From an uncultured Eubacteriales bacterium (lineage in GTDB: Bacteria; Bacillota; Clostridia; Oscillospirales; Acutalibacteraceae), in NCBI GenBank assembly GCA_900313475.1, contig OMRJ01000130.1, positions 1-12,187 of the forward strand: 12,187 bases of DNA. Reading direction: 5' to 3'. Both the position numbers and the translations under genes were made by a program. Shown piece by piece: positions 1-5,783 of the stretch (the first letter of the stretch is position 1; each line of letters begins with the position of its first letter). The notes beneath the pieces are model-generated. The model ran no database searches. It saw nothing but the letters and a program-made list of their open reading frames with translations, and was not told where the DNA came from.

Positions 1-37
1 ACTTGACGTATTTGCAAGGGTTTTAATGCGGCATGAG

Positions 38-781
38 CTAAATCCGACCGGTCAAAACCGACACGGGTTCAAGTCCCTTCAGCCTAAGCGCTTTGAGATA
101 AGTCTTGCGGTCCTCCGAGACGCGAAAACTCTCGCAAGCCTTCTGTATTGCCTTGTTGTGCGTCCAAACGTCAAGACCGCGGTTTTCGATAAACTTCACG
201 GCGCTGTCATACTGTTTTGCAAGCGCAGTGGCAAAATACCACGCAATCATCTTATTTATGTAGTACTCTCCGCTTCTTATCCGCGCGATATCGGCTGCGT
301 ACTTCTCATTGTATCTGCCGTCGAGAAAATGCGTCATAAGCATTTCTATTCCGAAACGAACCTCATAAGTGTGTTCGGAGCGGAGCAAACGGTACAGATA
401 CGGCAAAAACGCGTCGGGATCCTTTGCTATGGCTTTCGGCCGCATCACGTCGCATGTCGCCCAGTTGTCAACAAACGGCAAAAACCTGTCAAGCTCGTCG
501 ACAAGCCTGCCCGCATCCTTTATATAAGATATCAGCAGTGCGTGCAGACTGTTTTCATCGTAATACTCATGCGGCAGAACCGAAACAAAGCTTTCGGCAA
601 GCTCCGTTCCCTTTATCTCCGCCGCAAGCTTTTTCATTACAGGCATGCGCACGCCGATTATCTTTTCCGACGCTATATTCGGAATCAGTTTTGAATGAAA
701 GCTTTTATACTCCTCGTCCGACATTTCAAAAAGGCGACGACGTATCTCCGCAACCGCTGTTTTTTCTTCCGTGACAATCAC
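38..781 (-). CDS. AlkD-like DNA alkylation repair protein (HEAT-repeat DNA glycosylase family)
   Basis: A 247-residue, all-helical protein of the DNA alkylation repair family (PF08713 type), cytoplasmic and predicted to excise N3/N7-alkylated purines. The segment DNWATCD at 105-111 is a family hallmark. W107, D111, R142 and W181 fall where Bacillus cereus AlkD has W109, D113, R148 and W187, so the DNA-binding/catalytic set seems intact. The start is GTG at 781; an AAAAGGGA box abuts it, so spacing is poor and the exact start is uncertain. A promoter (TTTACA, 17 bp, TATTAT) lies upstream. Family members usually end around the YLKALR segment (228-233). Here about 14 more residues follow, encoded by a repeat shared with 1547-1589, so the tail is probably acquired. 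The assignment to the family is firm; substrate range is inferred. Confidence 0.93.
   Translation of the reverse strand: MIVTEEKTAVAEIRRRLFEMSDEEYKSFHSKLIPNIASEKIIGVRMPVMKKLAAEIKGTELAESFVSVLPHEYYDENSLHALLISYIKDAGRLVDELDRFLPFVDNWATCDVMRPKAIAKDPDAFLPYLYRLLRSEHTYEVRFGIEMLMTHFLDGRYNEKYAADIARIRSGEYYINKMIAWYFATALAKQYDSAVKFIENRGLDVWTHNKAIQKACESFRVSEDRKTYLKALRLKGLEPVSVLTGRI
42..84 (+). repeat. Third copy of MITE-like terminal repeat, inside the 3' end of the alkylation repair gene
   Basis: On the plus strand this 43-base segment matches the reverse complement of 1547-1589. The outer 34 bases (51-84 versus 1547-1580) differ at only two positions, and the rest aligns with a one-base gap. It ends in TCAGCC followed by TA (85-86), like the right end of the full element at 1695-1696. 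It carries the final codons and stop of the minus-strand alkylation-repair gene. Its other end, if it exists, would lie left of the window; bases 1-41 show no clear match to the element interior. Confidence 0.8.
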
Positions 782-794
782 TCCCTTTTACAAA

Positions 795-823
795 ATAATA
801 GCACATGCAATACCCGATGTAAA
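795..823 (-). promoter_or_regulatory. Promoter of the alkylation repair gene
   Basis: On the minus strand, TTTACA (818-823) and TATTAT (795-800) are separated by 17 bp, a near-consensus sigma-A promoter. It ends 14 bases before the GTG start. No LexA-like box was seen at this promoter. Confidence 0.6.
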
Positions 824-983
824 CAATAAATACGGTAAAAGGCAAAGCCTCACACGGCGAAATATCAGGCTAATGCCGCACGCCGGCAAATCCCCGTACG
901 CCCGCACATGTTTTACGCAATTAAGAACCTCTTTTTGTTCGGAATTTTTTTTGTTTTTTTAATGGGAGGTTTTGTCGAAAGCG
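824..983. other. AT-rich intergenic stretch, nothing recognised
   Basis: No credible reading frame with a ribosome binding site, no long inverted repeat and no known RNA was seen. There is a T-rich run at about 931-960 preceded by a weak GAAC/GTTC dyad, too weak to call a terminator. Confidence 0.4.
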
Positions 984-1012
984 TTGACGGATACTATATG
1001 TTGTGCTATATT
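984..1012 (+). promoter_or_regulatory. Upstream tandem promoter ahead of the SOS-type gene
   Basis: TTGACG (984-989), 17 bp, TATATT (1007-1012), a good sigma-A match reading towards 1165. A 6-bp dyad GAGTAC/GTACTC at about 1040-1060 lies between this promoter and the LexA-flanked one. It could give a LexA-independent transcript with a long leader, or a short RNA. Confidence 0.45.
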
Positions 1013-1074
1013 TTATAAAAAGAACACAACGCCGCAGCAGAGTACGATTTAATGTACTCAAAATCGACAAAAAT

Positions 1075-1088
1075 CGAACAAATGTATT
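1075..1088. promoter_or_regulatory. LexA/DinR-like box 1
   Basis: CGAACAAATGTATT matches the Gram-positive LexA consensus CGAACRNRYGTTYG-type at the left half and core, with a degenerate right half. Its last two bases are the first two of the -35 hexamer, so binding would block RNA polymerase. It pairs with a second box at 1129-1142. Confidence 0.6.
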
Positions 1089-1115
1089 GACAAATCCGTT
1101 TGCATAGGTTATACT
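1087..1115 (+). promoter_or_regulatory. Consensus promoter of the small membrane protein gene
   Basis: A perfect TTGACA (1087-1092), 17-bp spacer and TATACT (1110-1115). Expected transcription start near 1122, so box 1 overlaps the -35 and box 2 lies just inside the transcript: a classic tightly repressed layout. Confidence 0.75.
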
Positions 1116-1128
1116 GTTCTTACAAGAC

Positions 1129-1142
1129 AAAACAAATGTTCG
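1129..1142. promoter_or_regulatory. LexA/DinR-like box 2
   Basis: AAAACAAATGTTCG has a good right half (GTTCG) and core, and a degenerate left half. Boxes 1 and 2 share ACAAATGT. Together they contain the perfect 9-bp inverted pair AATCGAACA (1072-1080) and TGTTCGATT (1138-1146). Confidence 0.6.
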
Positions 1143-1164
1143 ATTATGAAAGGTGGACGTTTTT

Positions 1165-1410
1165 ATGCATACTATATATTCCGTTCTTATAATTCTCGAA
1201 GTTTTTCTCGCCGCTTTCGGCGCATGGTGCATTCTCAACGAAAACAGACTTATCTCCTTTGAAGAAAAGCTTTCGCGGAGAATAAAATCCGCCGTGCGCA
1301 TGCACGCAAAGAAAAAAGCCGCAGAAAAACGTCGCCGCATGAACGCGCGTGTGCGCTACACCCCTGATGTTCCGCAGAAGCTGAAAGCGGAAAATCAGAA
1401 TGCGGCATGA
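1165..1410 (+). CDS. Small single-pass membrane protein, probably SOS-induced
   Basis: An 81-residue protein I cannot assign to a named family. Residues about 4-24 form one hydrophobic segment (IYSVLIILEVFLAAFGAWCI), followed by a short acidic/polar linker and a very basic stretch (about residues 35-60, rich in R and K), then a neutral tail. This predicts an N-terminal anchor with a cytoplasmic basic domain. ATG 1165 is preferred over GTG 1153 because AAAGGTGG at 1149-1156 is spaced 8 bases before it. The promoter is bracketed by two LexA-like boxes. Small membrane proteins with this regulation (YneA in Bacillus, SidA in Caulobacter) arrest division after DNA damage. A similar role is inferred here from regulation and topology only; no LysM domain is present, so it is not a plain YneA. 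Confidence 0.7.
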   Translation: MHTIYSVLIILEVFLAAFGAWCILNENRLISFEEKLSRRIKSAVRMHAKKKAAEKRRRMNARVRYTPDVPQKLKAENQNAA

Positions 1411-1510
1411 CACCGCCGAAAAGCTTGCTTTGCTCCGTCCCGCGCGGCAATATGTAATATTTATCCGCTTTTATTGACGGATACACTGCATCTGTTTTTG
1501 CGTTTGCAAT

Positions 1511-1538
1511 TGCTTTTACGGCTTTTTTGTGTTACACT
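1511..1538 (+). promoter_or_regulatory. Extended -10 promoter reading into the MITE-like element and dehydrogenase gene
   Basis: TACACT (1533-1538) is preceded by TGT (TGn extended -10), with TTGCTT (1511-1516) 16 bp upstream. Transcription would begin at about 1545, essentially at the first base of the structured element, and continue into the gene at 1730. Confidence 0.4.
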
Positions 1539-1546
1539 GTGTGTTA

Positions 1547-1589
1547 GGCTGACGGAACTTGAACCCGTGTCGGTTTTGACAGGCTGATT
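1547..1589 (-). repeat. Left terminal inverted repeat of the MITE-like element
   Basis: Nearly identical, in inverted orientation, to 42-84 at the end of the alkylation-repair gene, and a diverged inverse of 1668-1694. In plus-strand translation it reads LEPVSVLTG then stop, the same peptide as the repair protein's tail. Confidence 0.75.
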
Positions 1590-1667
1590 TTCGTTTTTTG
1601 AAGTGCAGACTTGCTGACGCAAGTCAAGACGAAAATGGCGAAAAGTGCCGAAAAGGGGCACTGACGG

Positions 1668-1694
1668 GCGACATAGGTTCGAATCCCGTCAGCC
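1668..1694 (+). repeat. Right terminal inverted repeat of the MITE-like element
   Basis: It resembles the left end read on the other strand, perfect for the outer 9 bases plus the flanking TA and diverged further in. It contains GGTTCGAATCCC, which mimics a tRNA T-arm, and with 1661-1668 it can also form the local hairpin CTGACGGG/CCCGTCAG. Confidence 0.65.
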
Positions 1695-1729
1695 TATGAC
1701 AACCGAAAACGTCCGAAAGGAGCTTTTAT

Positions 1730-2704
1730 ATGCATCACATAGTCATTCTCGATTCATCAACCGCAAATCCCGGCGATTTAAGCTGGGATTTTCTGAAGAA
1801 ATACGGTACGCTTGAAATCTTCGGCAGGAGCACGCCCGCGGAAACAGCAGAGCGCGCGAAGAATGCCGACATTGTTATAATCAACAAAACCGTTTTGTCG
1901 GAGAGCACACTTCGCCGACTGCCGAAGCTGAAGTTTATAACGCTTCTTGCAACCGGCTTCAATGTCGTTGACATCGCAGCGGCAGACAAACTCGGAATAA
2001 CCGTTTCAAACGTTCCGTCATATTCAACCGACGCCGTCGCACAGCAGACTTTTGCTTTTATTCTCGAATTTGCAAACCGCGTAGGCATTCACTCGGAACG
2101 CGTCCACTGCGGAGAATGGGTAAACTGCCCCGATTTCAGTTTTATCGCCGCTCCTCTCTGTGAGCTTAGGGACAAGACAATAGGAATAATCGGCTACGGC
2201 AGAATCGGAAGACGCGTGGCGGAAATTGCGCATGCCTTCGGCATGAAGGTCATCGTGAACACCGCGCACCCGGAAAAATATTCCGATGCAGCCGCAAGCT
2301 TTATGTCGCTTGACGAAATGCTGCCGAAATGCGACTTCGTGACGGTTCACTGTCCGCTCACTCCGCAGACGGACAAGCTTGTAAACGCCGATTTTGTCGC
2401 AAAAATGAAAGACGGCGCTTTTCTCATAAATACATCGCGCGGAGCGGAGCTTGACGAACATGCCGTTGCCGACGCTCTGAACTCCGGCAAGCTTGCAGGG
2501 GCGGGACTTGACGTGCTCACGACAGAGCCGCCGCTTGCCGACAATCCGCTTCTCAAAGCAAAAAATGCGTGGATAACACCTCATATCGCCTGGGCGCCGT
2601 TTGAAACACGCGAGCGTTTGCTGGGTGTCACGGAAGAAAATATCAAAGCCTTCTGCGACGGTGCACCCGTTAATGTTGTCAATCATCCGTCCGTCATAAA
2701 ATAA
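1730..2704 (+). CDS. D-2-hydroxyacid dehydrogenase (glycerate dehydrogenase/hydroxypyruvate reductase-like)
   Basis: A 324-residue NAD-dependent oxidoreductase of the D-isomer-specific 2-hydroxyacid dehydrogenase family, which interconverts 2-oxoacids and D-2-hydroxyacids in the cytoplasm. The N-terminal catalytic part carries the LLATGFNVVD segment near 72-81. The nucleotide-binding motif GYGRIG is at 155-160. The catalytic triad is visible as R237 in NTSRGAELDE, E266 in TTEPP and H285 in TPHIAWAP. Length is normal. ATG 1730 follows AAAGGAG (1716-1722) at 7 bases. The leader contains the MITE-like element, and no terminator separates the two. Sequence alone does not settle the substrate; the TEPP and PHIAWAP motifs favour hydroxypyruvate/glycerate-type enzymes over lactate dehydrogenase. 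Confidence 0.93.
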   Translation: MHHIVILDSSTANPGDLSWDFLKKYGTLEIFGRSTPAETAERAKNADIVIINKTVLSESTLRRLPKLKFITLLATGFNVVDIAAADKLGITVSNVPSYSTDAVAQQTFAFILEFANRVGIHSERVHCGEWVNCPDFSFIAAPLCELRDKTIGIIGYGRIGRRVAEIAHAFGMKVIVNTAHPEKYSDAAASFMSLDEMLPKCDFVTVHCPLTPQTDKLVNADFVAKMKDGAFLINTSRGAELDEHAVADALNSGKLAGAGLDVLTTEPPLADNPLLKAKNAWITPHIAWAPFETRERLLGVTEENIKAFCDGAPVNVVNHPSVIK

Positions 2705-2796
2705 CACCGCACGTGTCGAAAACTATGGTAAATTGCAAAAAACGTACAGCCTTGCCGGCAAAAATTTCGGTCAGATGCACAAACATTGACCTGCGT

Positions 2797-2814
2797 CAGT
2801 TAAATATTTAACAA
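2797..2814. promoter_or_regulatory. Probable Rex operator
   Basis: CAGTTAAATATTTAACAA matches the Rex consensus TTGTTAANNNNTTAACAA at every defined position but the first two, and contains the 14-bp perfect palindrome GTTAAATATTTAAC (2799-2812). It lies 5 bp upstream of the gap -35 hexamer. Rex is the NADH/NAD+-sensing repressor of fermentative Firmicutes and is known to control gap in several of them. Confidence 0.65.
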
Positions 2815-2819
2815 ATTGC

Positions 2820-2847
2820 TTGCAAAAACACAAAAATCGTGTATACT
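2820..2847 (+). promoter_or_regulatory. Promoter of gap
   Basis: TTGCAA (2820-2825), 16-bp spacer and TATACT (2842-2847). It gives a leader of about 70 bases containing a GACGC/GCGTC dyad, before GGAGG and the ATG at 2922. Confidence 0.6.
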
Positions 2848-2921
2848 ATATGTTGGTAAATTAAGAGGACGCGGTTACGTATTTTCGGCGCGGCGTCACT
2901 CTGAAAACGGAGGAATATATA

Positions 2922-3956
2922 ATGTCAGTTAAAGTTGCTATTAACGGTTTCGGCAGAATCGGACGTCTTGCATTCCGTCAGATGTTCGGTGCGGAGGGTT
3001 ACGAAGTTGTTGCGATCAACGACCTTACCAAGCCCTCAATGCTTGCTCATCTTCTTAAGTATGATACCGCACAGGGCGGTTACTGCGGCAAAATAGGCGA
3101 AGGTCTTCACACTGTTTCGGCTGATGACGAAGCAGGCACAATCACCGTAGACGGCAAGGTTCTCAAAATCTATGCCGAAAAAGACGCTAACGATCTTCCC
3201 TGGGGCGAGATCGGCGTTGACGTTGTCCTCGAGTGCACGGGCTTCTACTGCTCAAAGGAAAAGAGCATGGCTCACATCAACGCAGGCGCAAAGAAGGTTG
3301 TTATCTCCGCTCCCGCGGGCAATGACCTTAAAACCATCGTTTTCTCTGTAAACGAAAACACTCTTACGGCCGACGATCAGATCATCTCCGCCGCTTCCTG
3401 CACAACAAACTGCCTTGCTCCCATGGCTAAGGCTCTTAACGATTACGCTCCCATCCGCAGCGGCATCATGAGCACCATCCACGCTTACACAGGCGATCAG
3501 ATGATTCTCGACGGTCCCCACAGAAAGGGCGATCTTCGCCGTGCGCGCGCAGGCGCAGCCAACATCGTTCCCAACTCAACGGGTGCAGCAAAGGCTATCG
3601 GTCTTGTTATCCCCGAGCTTAACGGCAAGCTCATCGGCTCCGCGCAGAGAGTTCCCGTTCCCACAGGCTCCACCACAATCCTTACCGCTGTTGTTGAGGG
3701 TGAAGGCGTAACAAAAGAGGGCATCAACGCCGCTATGAAGGCTGCTTCTTCCGCTTCGTTCGGCTACAACGAGGATCCCATCGTTTCCTCCGATGTTATC
3801 GGCATGAAGTTCGGCTCACTCTTTGACGCTACACAGACAATGGTAGCCGACCTCGGCAACGGTCTTTATGAGGTTCAGGTTGTTTCATGGTACGACAACG
3901 AGAACTCCTACACCAGCCAGATGGTCAGAACCATTAAGTATTTCGCAGAGCTTTAA
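2922..3956 (+). CDS. gap: Glyceraldehyde-3-phosphate dehydrogenase, type I
   Basis: A 344-residue cytoplasmic glycolytic enzyme that oxidises glyceraldehyde 3-phosphate to 1,3-bisphosphoglycerate with NAD and phosphate. The Rossmann motif GFGRIGR is at 9-15 and D34 in AINDL predicts NAD preference. The active-site segment SAASCTTNC gives nucleophile C160, and H187 in TIHAYTGDQ is the general base. The C-terminal WYDNENSY motif is intact. Its codon use is distinct from its neighbours (strong preference for CTT, CCC, GTT and GGC), typical of a highly expressed gene. It has its own promoter, a Rex-like operator and a strong terminator, so it is monocistronic and not in a pgk-tpi operon here. Confidence 0.98.
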   Translation: MSVKVAINGFGRIGRLAFRQMFGAEGYEVVAINDLTKPSMLAHLLKYDTAQGGYCGKIGEGLHTVSADDEAGTITVDGKVLKIYAEKDANDLPWGEIGVDVVLECTGFYCSKEKSMAHINAGAKKVVISAPAGNDLKTIVFSVNENTLTADDQIISAASCTTNCLAPMAKALNDYAPIRSGIMSTIHAYTGDQMILDGPHRKGDLRRARAGAANIVPNSTGAAKAIGLVIPELNGKLIGSAQRVPVPTGSTTILTAVVEGEGVTKEGINAAMKAASSASFGYNEDPIVSSDVIGMKFGSLFDATQTMVADLGNGLYEVQVVSWYDNENSYTSQMVRTIKYFAEL

Positions 3957-3978
3957 TTCTCGGTTTACCGATATTGCT

Positions 3979-4014
3979 GCACCGGATGCCGTTTCGGCAT
4001 CCGGTGCTTTTTTT
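3979..4014 (+). terminator. Intrinsic terminator of gap
   Basis: A 13-bp perfect stem, GCACCGGATGCCG (3979-3991) with its complement at 3995-4007, a 3-base loop and seven T (4008-4014). Confidence 0.95.
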
Positions 4015-4130
4015 CGGAAATTTTGAAGATTTATAAAATCAACGCAGACACCGTTCCGTCCACTCTAAACAAAATACAGGCTCTCTCCGTGCGGTGATTT
4101 GATGCAGACAATGTTCGTTTTTGGGCAATA

Positions 4131-4156
4131 ACAAAACGCCCGCCGACGGCGGACGC
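4131..4156 (-). terminator. Intrinsic terminator of the lysine-type ABC operon
   Basis: On the minus strand CGTCCGCC pairs with GGCGGGCG (8 bp, one G-U, 3-base loop; 4137-4155), followed by TTTTGTT. It lies just after the ATPase stop codon at 4167. Confidence 0.8.
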
Positions 4157-4166
4157 TTTGTATAAA

Positions 4167-4901
4167 TTACTGTTCAAAATATCTTGAAAGAAATTCCTTC
4201 GTTCTCGCTTTTTCGGGAGCGCCGAAGATCTGTTCGGGAGAGCCCTCCTCCTCGATGTAGCCGCCGTCCATAAAAATTACCTTTTTGGAAACGTCACGGG
4301 CAAAAGCCATTTCGTGAGTTACGACTATCATCGTGAGTCCGTCCTTTGCAAGCGACTTCATGACCGCAAGCACCTCGCCTACCATTTCGGGGTCAAGCGC
4401 GGATGTGGGTTCGTCAAACAAAATGACTTCCGGCTCCATGCACAGCGCACGCGCGATTGCCACGCGCTGCTTCTGACCGCCCGAGAGCTGGCGCGGCTTT
4501 GCGTTTTTATAAGCCGACATGCCAACCCTTGAGAGATATTTTTCGGCACGTGCCTCCGCTTCGCTCTTTGAGAGCTTAAGCACCTTCTGAACACCGACCG
4601 TGCAGTTTTTGAGCACGCTCATGTTATTGAAAAGATTGAAGCTCTGAAACACCATTATAACCTTTGAGCGGTATTCGGCAAGCGAAACGCCCTTTTCGCT
4701 GATATCCTTGCCGTGGAAGCTGACAGAGCCGCCCGTCGGCTTTTCGAGCAGATTTATACAGCGAAGCATCGTGCTCTTGCCGGAGCCTGAGGAACCGATA
4801 ACGCTTATCACGTCGCCGGGTTCGACGGAAAAATTTATGTCATGGAGGACGTCGTTTGCGCCGAATGACTTTTTAAGATGGCTGACTTCGATCAAAGACA
4901 T
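4167..4901 (-). CDS. Polar amino acid ABC transporter ATP-binding protein
   Basis: A 244-residue ATPase of the GlnQ/HisP family that powers import through the adjacent permease at the inner face of the membrane. Walker A GSSGSGKST is at 36-44, the Q-loop Q86, the signature LSGGQ at 139-143, Walker B ILFDEP at 160-165 and the H-loop H196; all are intact. ATG 4901 is chosen because AGGAGG (4911-4916) lies 9 bases before it; an in-frame ATG at 4925 would begin inside the permease and lacks such a site. The permease stop ends at 4903, leaving one base between genes and implying translational coupling. The operon is headed by a lysine riboswitch. Confidence 0.95.
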   Translation of the reverse strand: MSLIEVSHLKKSFGANDVLHDINFSVEPGDVISVIGSSGSGKSTMLRCINLLEKPTGGSVSFHGKDISEKGVSLAEYRSKVIMVFQSFNLFNNMSVLKNCTVGVQKVLKLSKSEAEARAEKYLSRVGMSAYKNAKPRQLSGGQKQRVAIARALCMEPEVILFDEPTSALDPEMVGEVLAVMKSLAKDGLTMIVVTHEMAFARDVSKKVIFMDGGYIEEEGSPEQIFGAPEKARTKEFLSRYFEQ

Positions 4902-4902
4902 A

Positions 4903-5667
4903 TCACGCATCCTCCTTTTTCGCATTTATCTGACTTCTGAAATCCGTCTGCGAACCGCAGATAACGTAGCTGTCGTCGCCATCCATCTTTTTCTCGACAA
5001 AACGGAGGATTCTCGTGACTGTAAATGTGAGGATAAAATAGATTACCGCGCAGATAACGTATGCAGGGACAAACTGGAAGTATGTGCCGCCCGCCGACTT
5101 CGACATAAACATAAGCTCGGTTATCGAAATTACGCTCAGGACGGAGCTGTCCTTGATGTTAACAACGAACTCGTTGCCTATCGAGGGCATAATATTTCTT
5201 ATCGCCTGCGGAATGACGACAAGCGTCATTGTTTGGAAATGCGTCATGCCGATGGACTGCGCGCCCTCGATCTGTCCTTTGTCTATCGAAATAATGCCGC
5301 CGCGGACAATTTCAGCCATGTAAGCACCCGTGTTTACCGATATAATAATGATAGCGGACAGCAACGCAGGCATACCTATTCTCGCGAACCAACTGTAATG
5401 GATAATAAGCGCCTGAACCATCATAGGTGTGCCTCTTATAACTTCAACATACACGGAAAGAATGAAATTAACGACTTTCATTATACCCCACTTAACGGGG
5501 GATTTTTCCCTTTCCGTCGGTACGGTGCGTATCACCGCAATTATAAGACCTATTATAAATCCGGCAACCGTGCCGATAAGCGCCATAAGAACAGTGTAGC
5601 CCGTTCCTTCTAAAAACAGCCGCCAATATTCGGAGAATAATCTCACAACCCAATCAAAAAATCCCAT
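4903..5667 (-). CDS. Polar amino acid ABC transporter permease (HisM/GlnP family)
   Basis: A 254-residue inner-membrane permease with about five hydrophobic segments (near 22-45, 75-95, 98-115, 150-175 and 200-220). It carries the cytoplasmic EAA loop EGAQSIGMTHFQTMTLVVIP (20 residues from about 134), which docks onto the ATPase. YVEVIRGTPMMVQ is typical of the family. The C-terminal tail is charged. It is the only permease gene, so it likely works as a homodimer. The Shine-Dalgarno is weak (TAGGTAG). It is separated from the binding-protein gene by 116 bases with short dyads, which may lower its expression relative to the binding protein. Confidence 0.95.
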   Translation of the reverse strand: MGFFDWVVRLFSEYWRLFLEGTGYTVLMALIGTVAGFIIGLIIAVIRTVPTEREKSPVKWGIMKVVNFILSVYVEVIRGTPMMVQALIIHYSWFARIGMPALLSAIIIISVNTGAYMAEIVRGGIISIDKGQIEGAQSIGMTHFQTMTLVVIPQAIRNIMPSIGNEFVVNIKDSSVLSVISITELMFMSKSAGGTYFQFVPAYVICAVIYFILTFTVTRILRFVEKKMDGDDSYVICGSQTDFRSQINAKKEDA

Positions 5668-5783
5668 AACTACCTACCGTTTTAAAAATTATTTGCCGGT
5701 ACCGCCCGTCGGGCAGATATACGGCAGAGAAAGCCTGACCGTATTTTTCCGCCCGAACCGGAACAAAATTACCGATGCGTTGA
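5668..5783 (-). other. Intergenic dyads between binding protein and permease genes
   Basis: On the minus strand ATACGG (5739-5744) can pair with CCGTAT (5719-5724), followed by the GC palindrome at 5704-5714. Partial terminators or processing stems here commonly keep binding-protein mRNA in excess. Neither dyad is a strong terminator, since no clean T-run follows. Confidence 0.3.

Larger units (their letters stand above)
1547..1694. mobile_element. MITE-like element with TA flanks and foldable interior
   Basis: The ends are inverted repeats. GGCTGACGG starts at 1547 and its complement CCGTCAGCC ends at 1694, and the match continues with scattered mismatches for about 25 bp. TA flanks both sides (1545-1546 and 1695-1696), as expected for a mariner/IS630-type target duplication. 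The 148-bp length and lack of a reading frame suggest a non-autonomous element. The interior has further stems: 1587-1594 with 1629-1636 (8 bp), 1608-1614 with 1619-1625 (7 bp, loop TGAC) and 1644-1649 with 1657-1662 (6 bp). As RNA this is a closed multi-branch structure. The MITE reading is inference; a structured leader RNA is the alternative. Confidence 0.6.

Noticed and set aside
26..694. Plus-strand reading frame of 222 codons
   Set aside because: Antisense shadow of the alkylation-repair gene.
1153..1164. GTG 1153 as start of the SOS-type small protein
   Set aside because: It falls inside the ribosome binding site AAAGGTGG that correctly spaces ATG 1165.
1474..1485. Second TTGACGGATAC copy (also at 984-994)
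   Set aside because: It lacks a -10 hexamer at proper spacing and is too short to treat as a repeat family.
1530..1589. Broken duplicate of the alkylation-repair gene's 3' end
   Set aside because: Translation gives the same tail peptide, but homology stops abruptly at TTAGGCTGA and the same end recurs at 1668-1694, so the shared unit is the repeat, not the gene.
1668..1700. tRNA-like 3' half (GGTTCGAATCCC followed by CAGCCTA), echoed at 60-87
   Set aside because: The T-stem has an A-C mismatch and a G-U, and the only matching acceptor strand is 145 bases away at 1545. No anticodon arm fits and no CCA follows. It is the terminal repeat of the MITE-like element.
4708..5613. Long plus-strand reading frame of 301 codons
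   Set aside because: It lies antisense to the ATPase and permease genes, whose motifs are unmistakable; no promoter or ribosome binding site, and composition is unlike a protein.
5704..5714. GC palindrome GCCCGTCGGGC as a terminator between binding protein and permease
   Set aside because: The one-base loop is sterically unlikely and there is no adjacent T-run.
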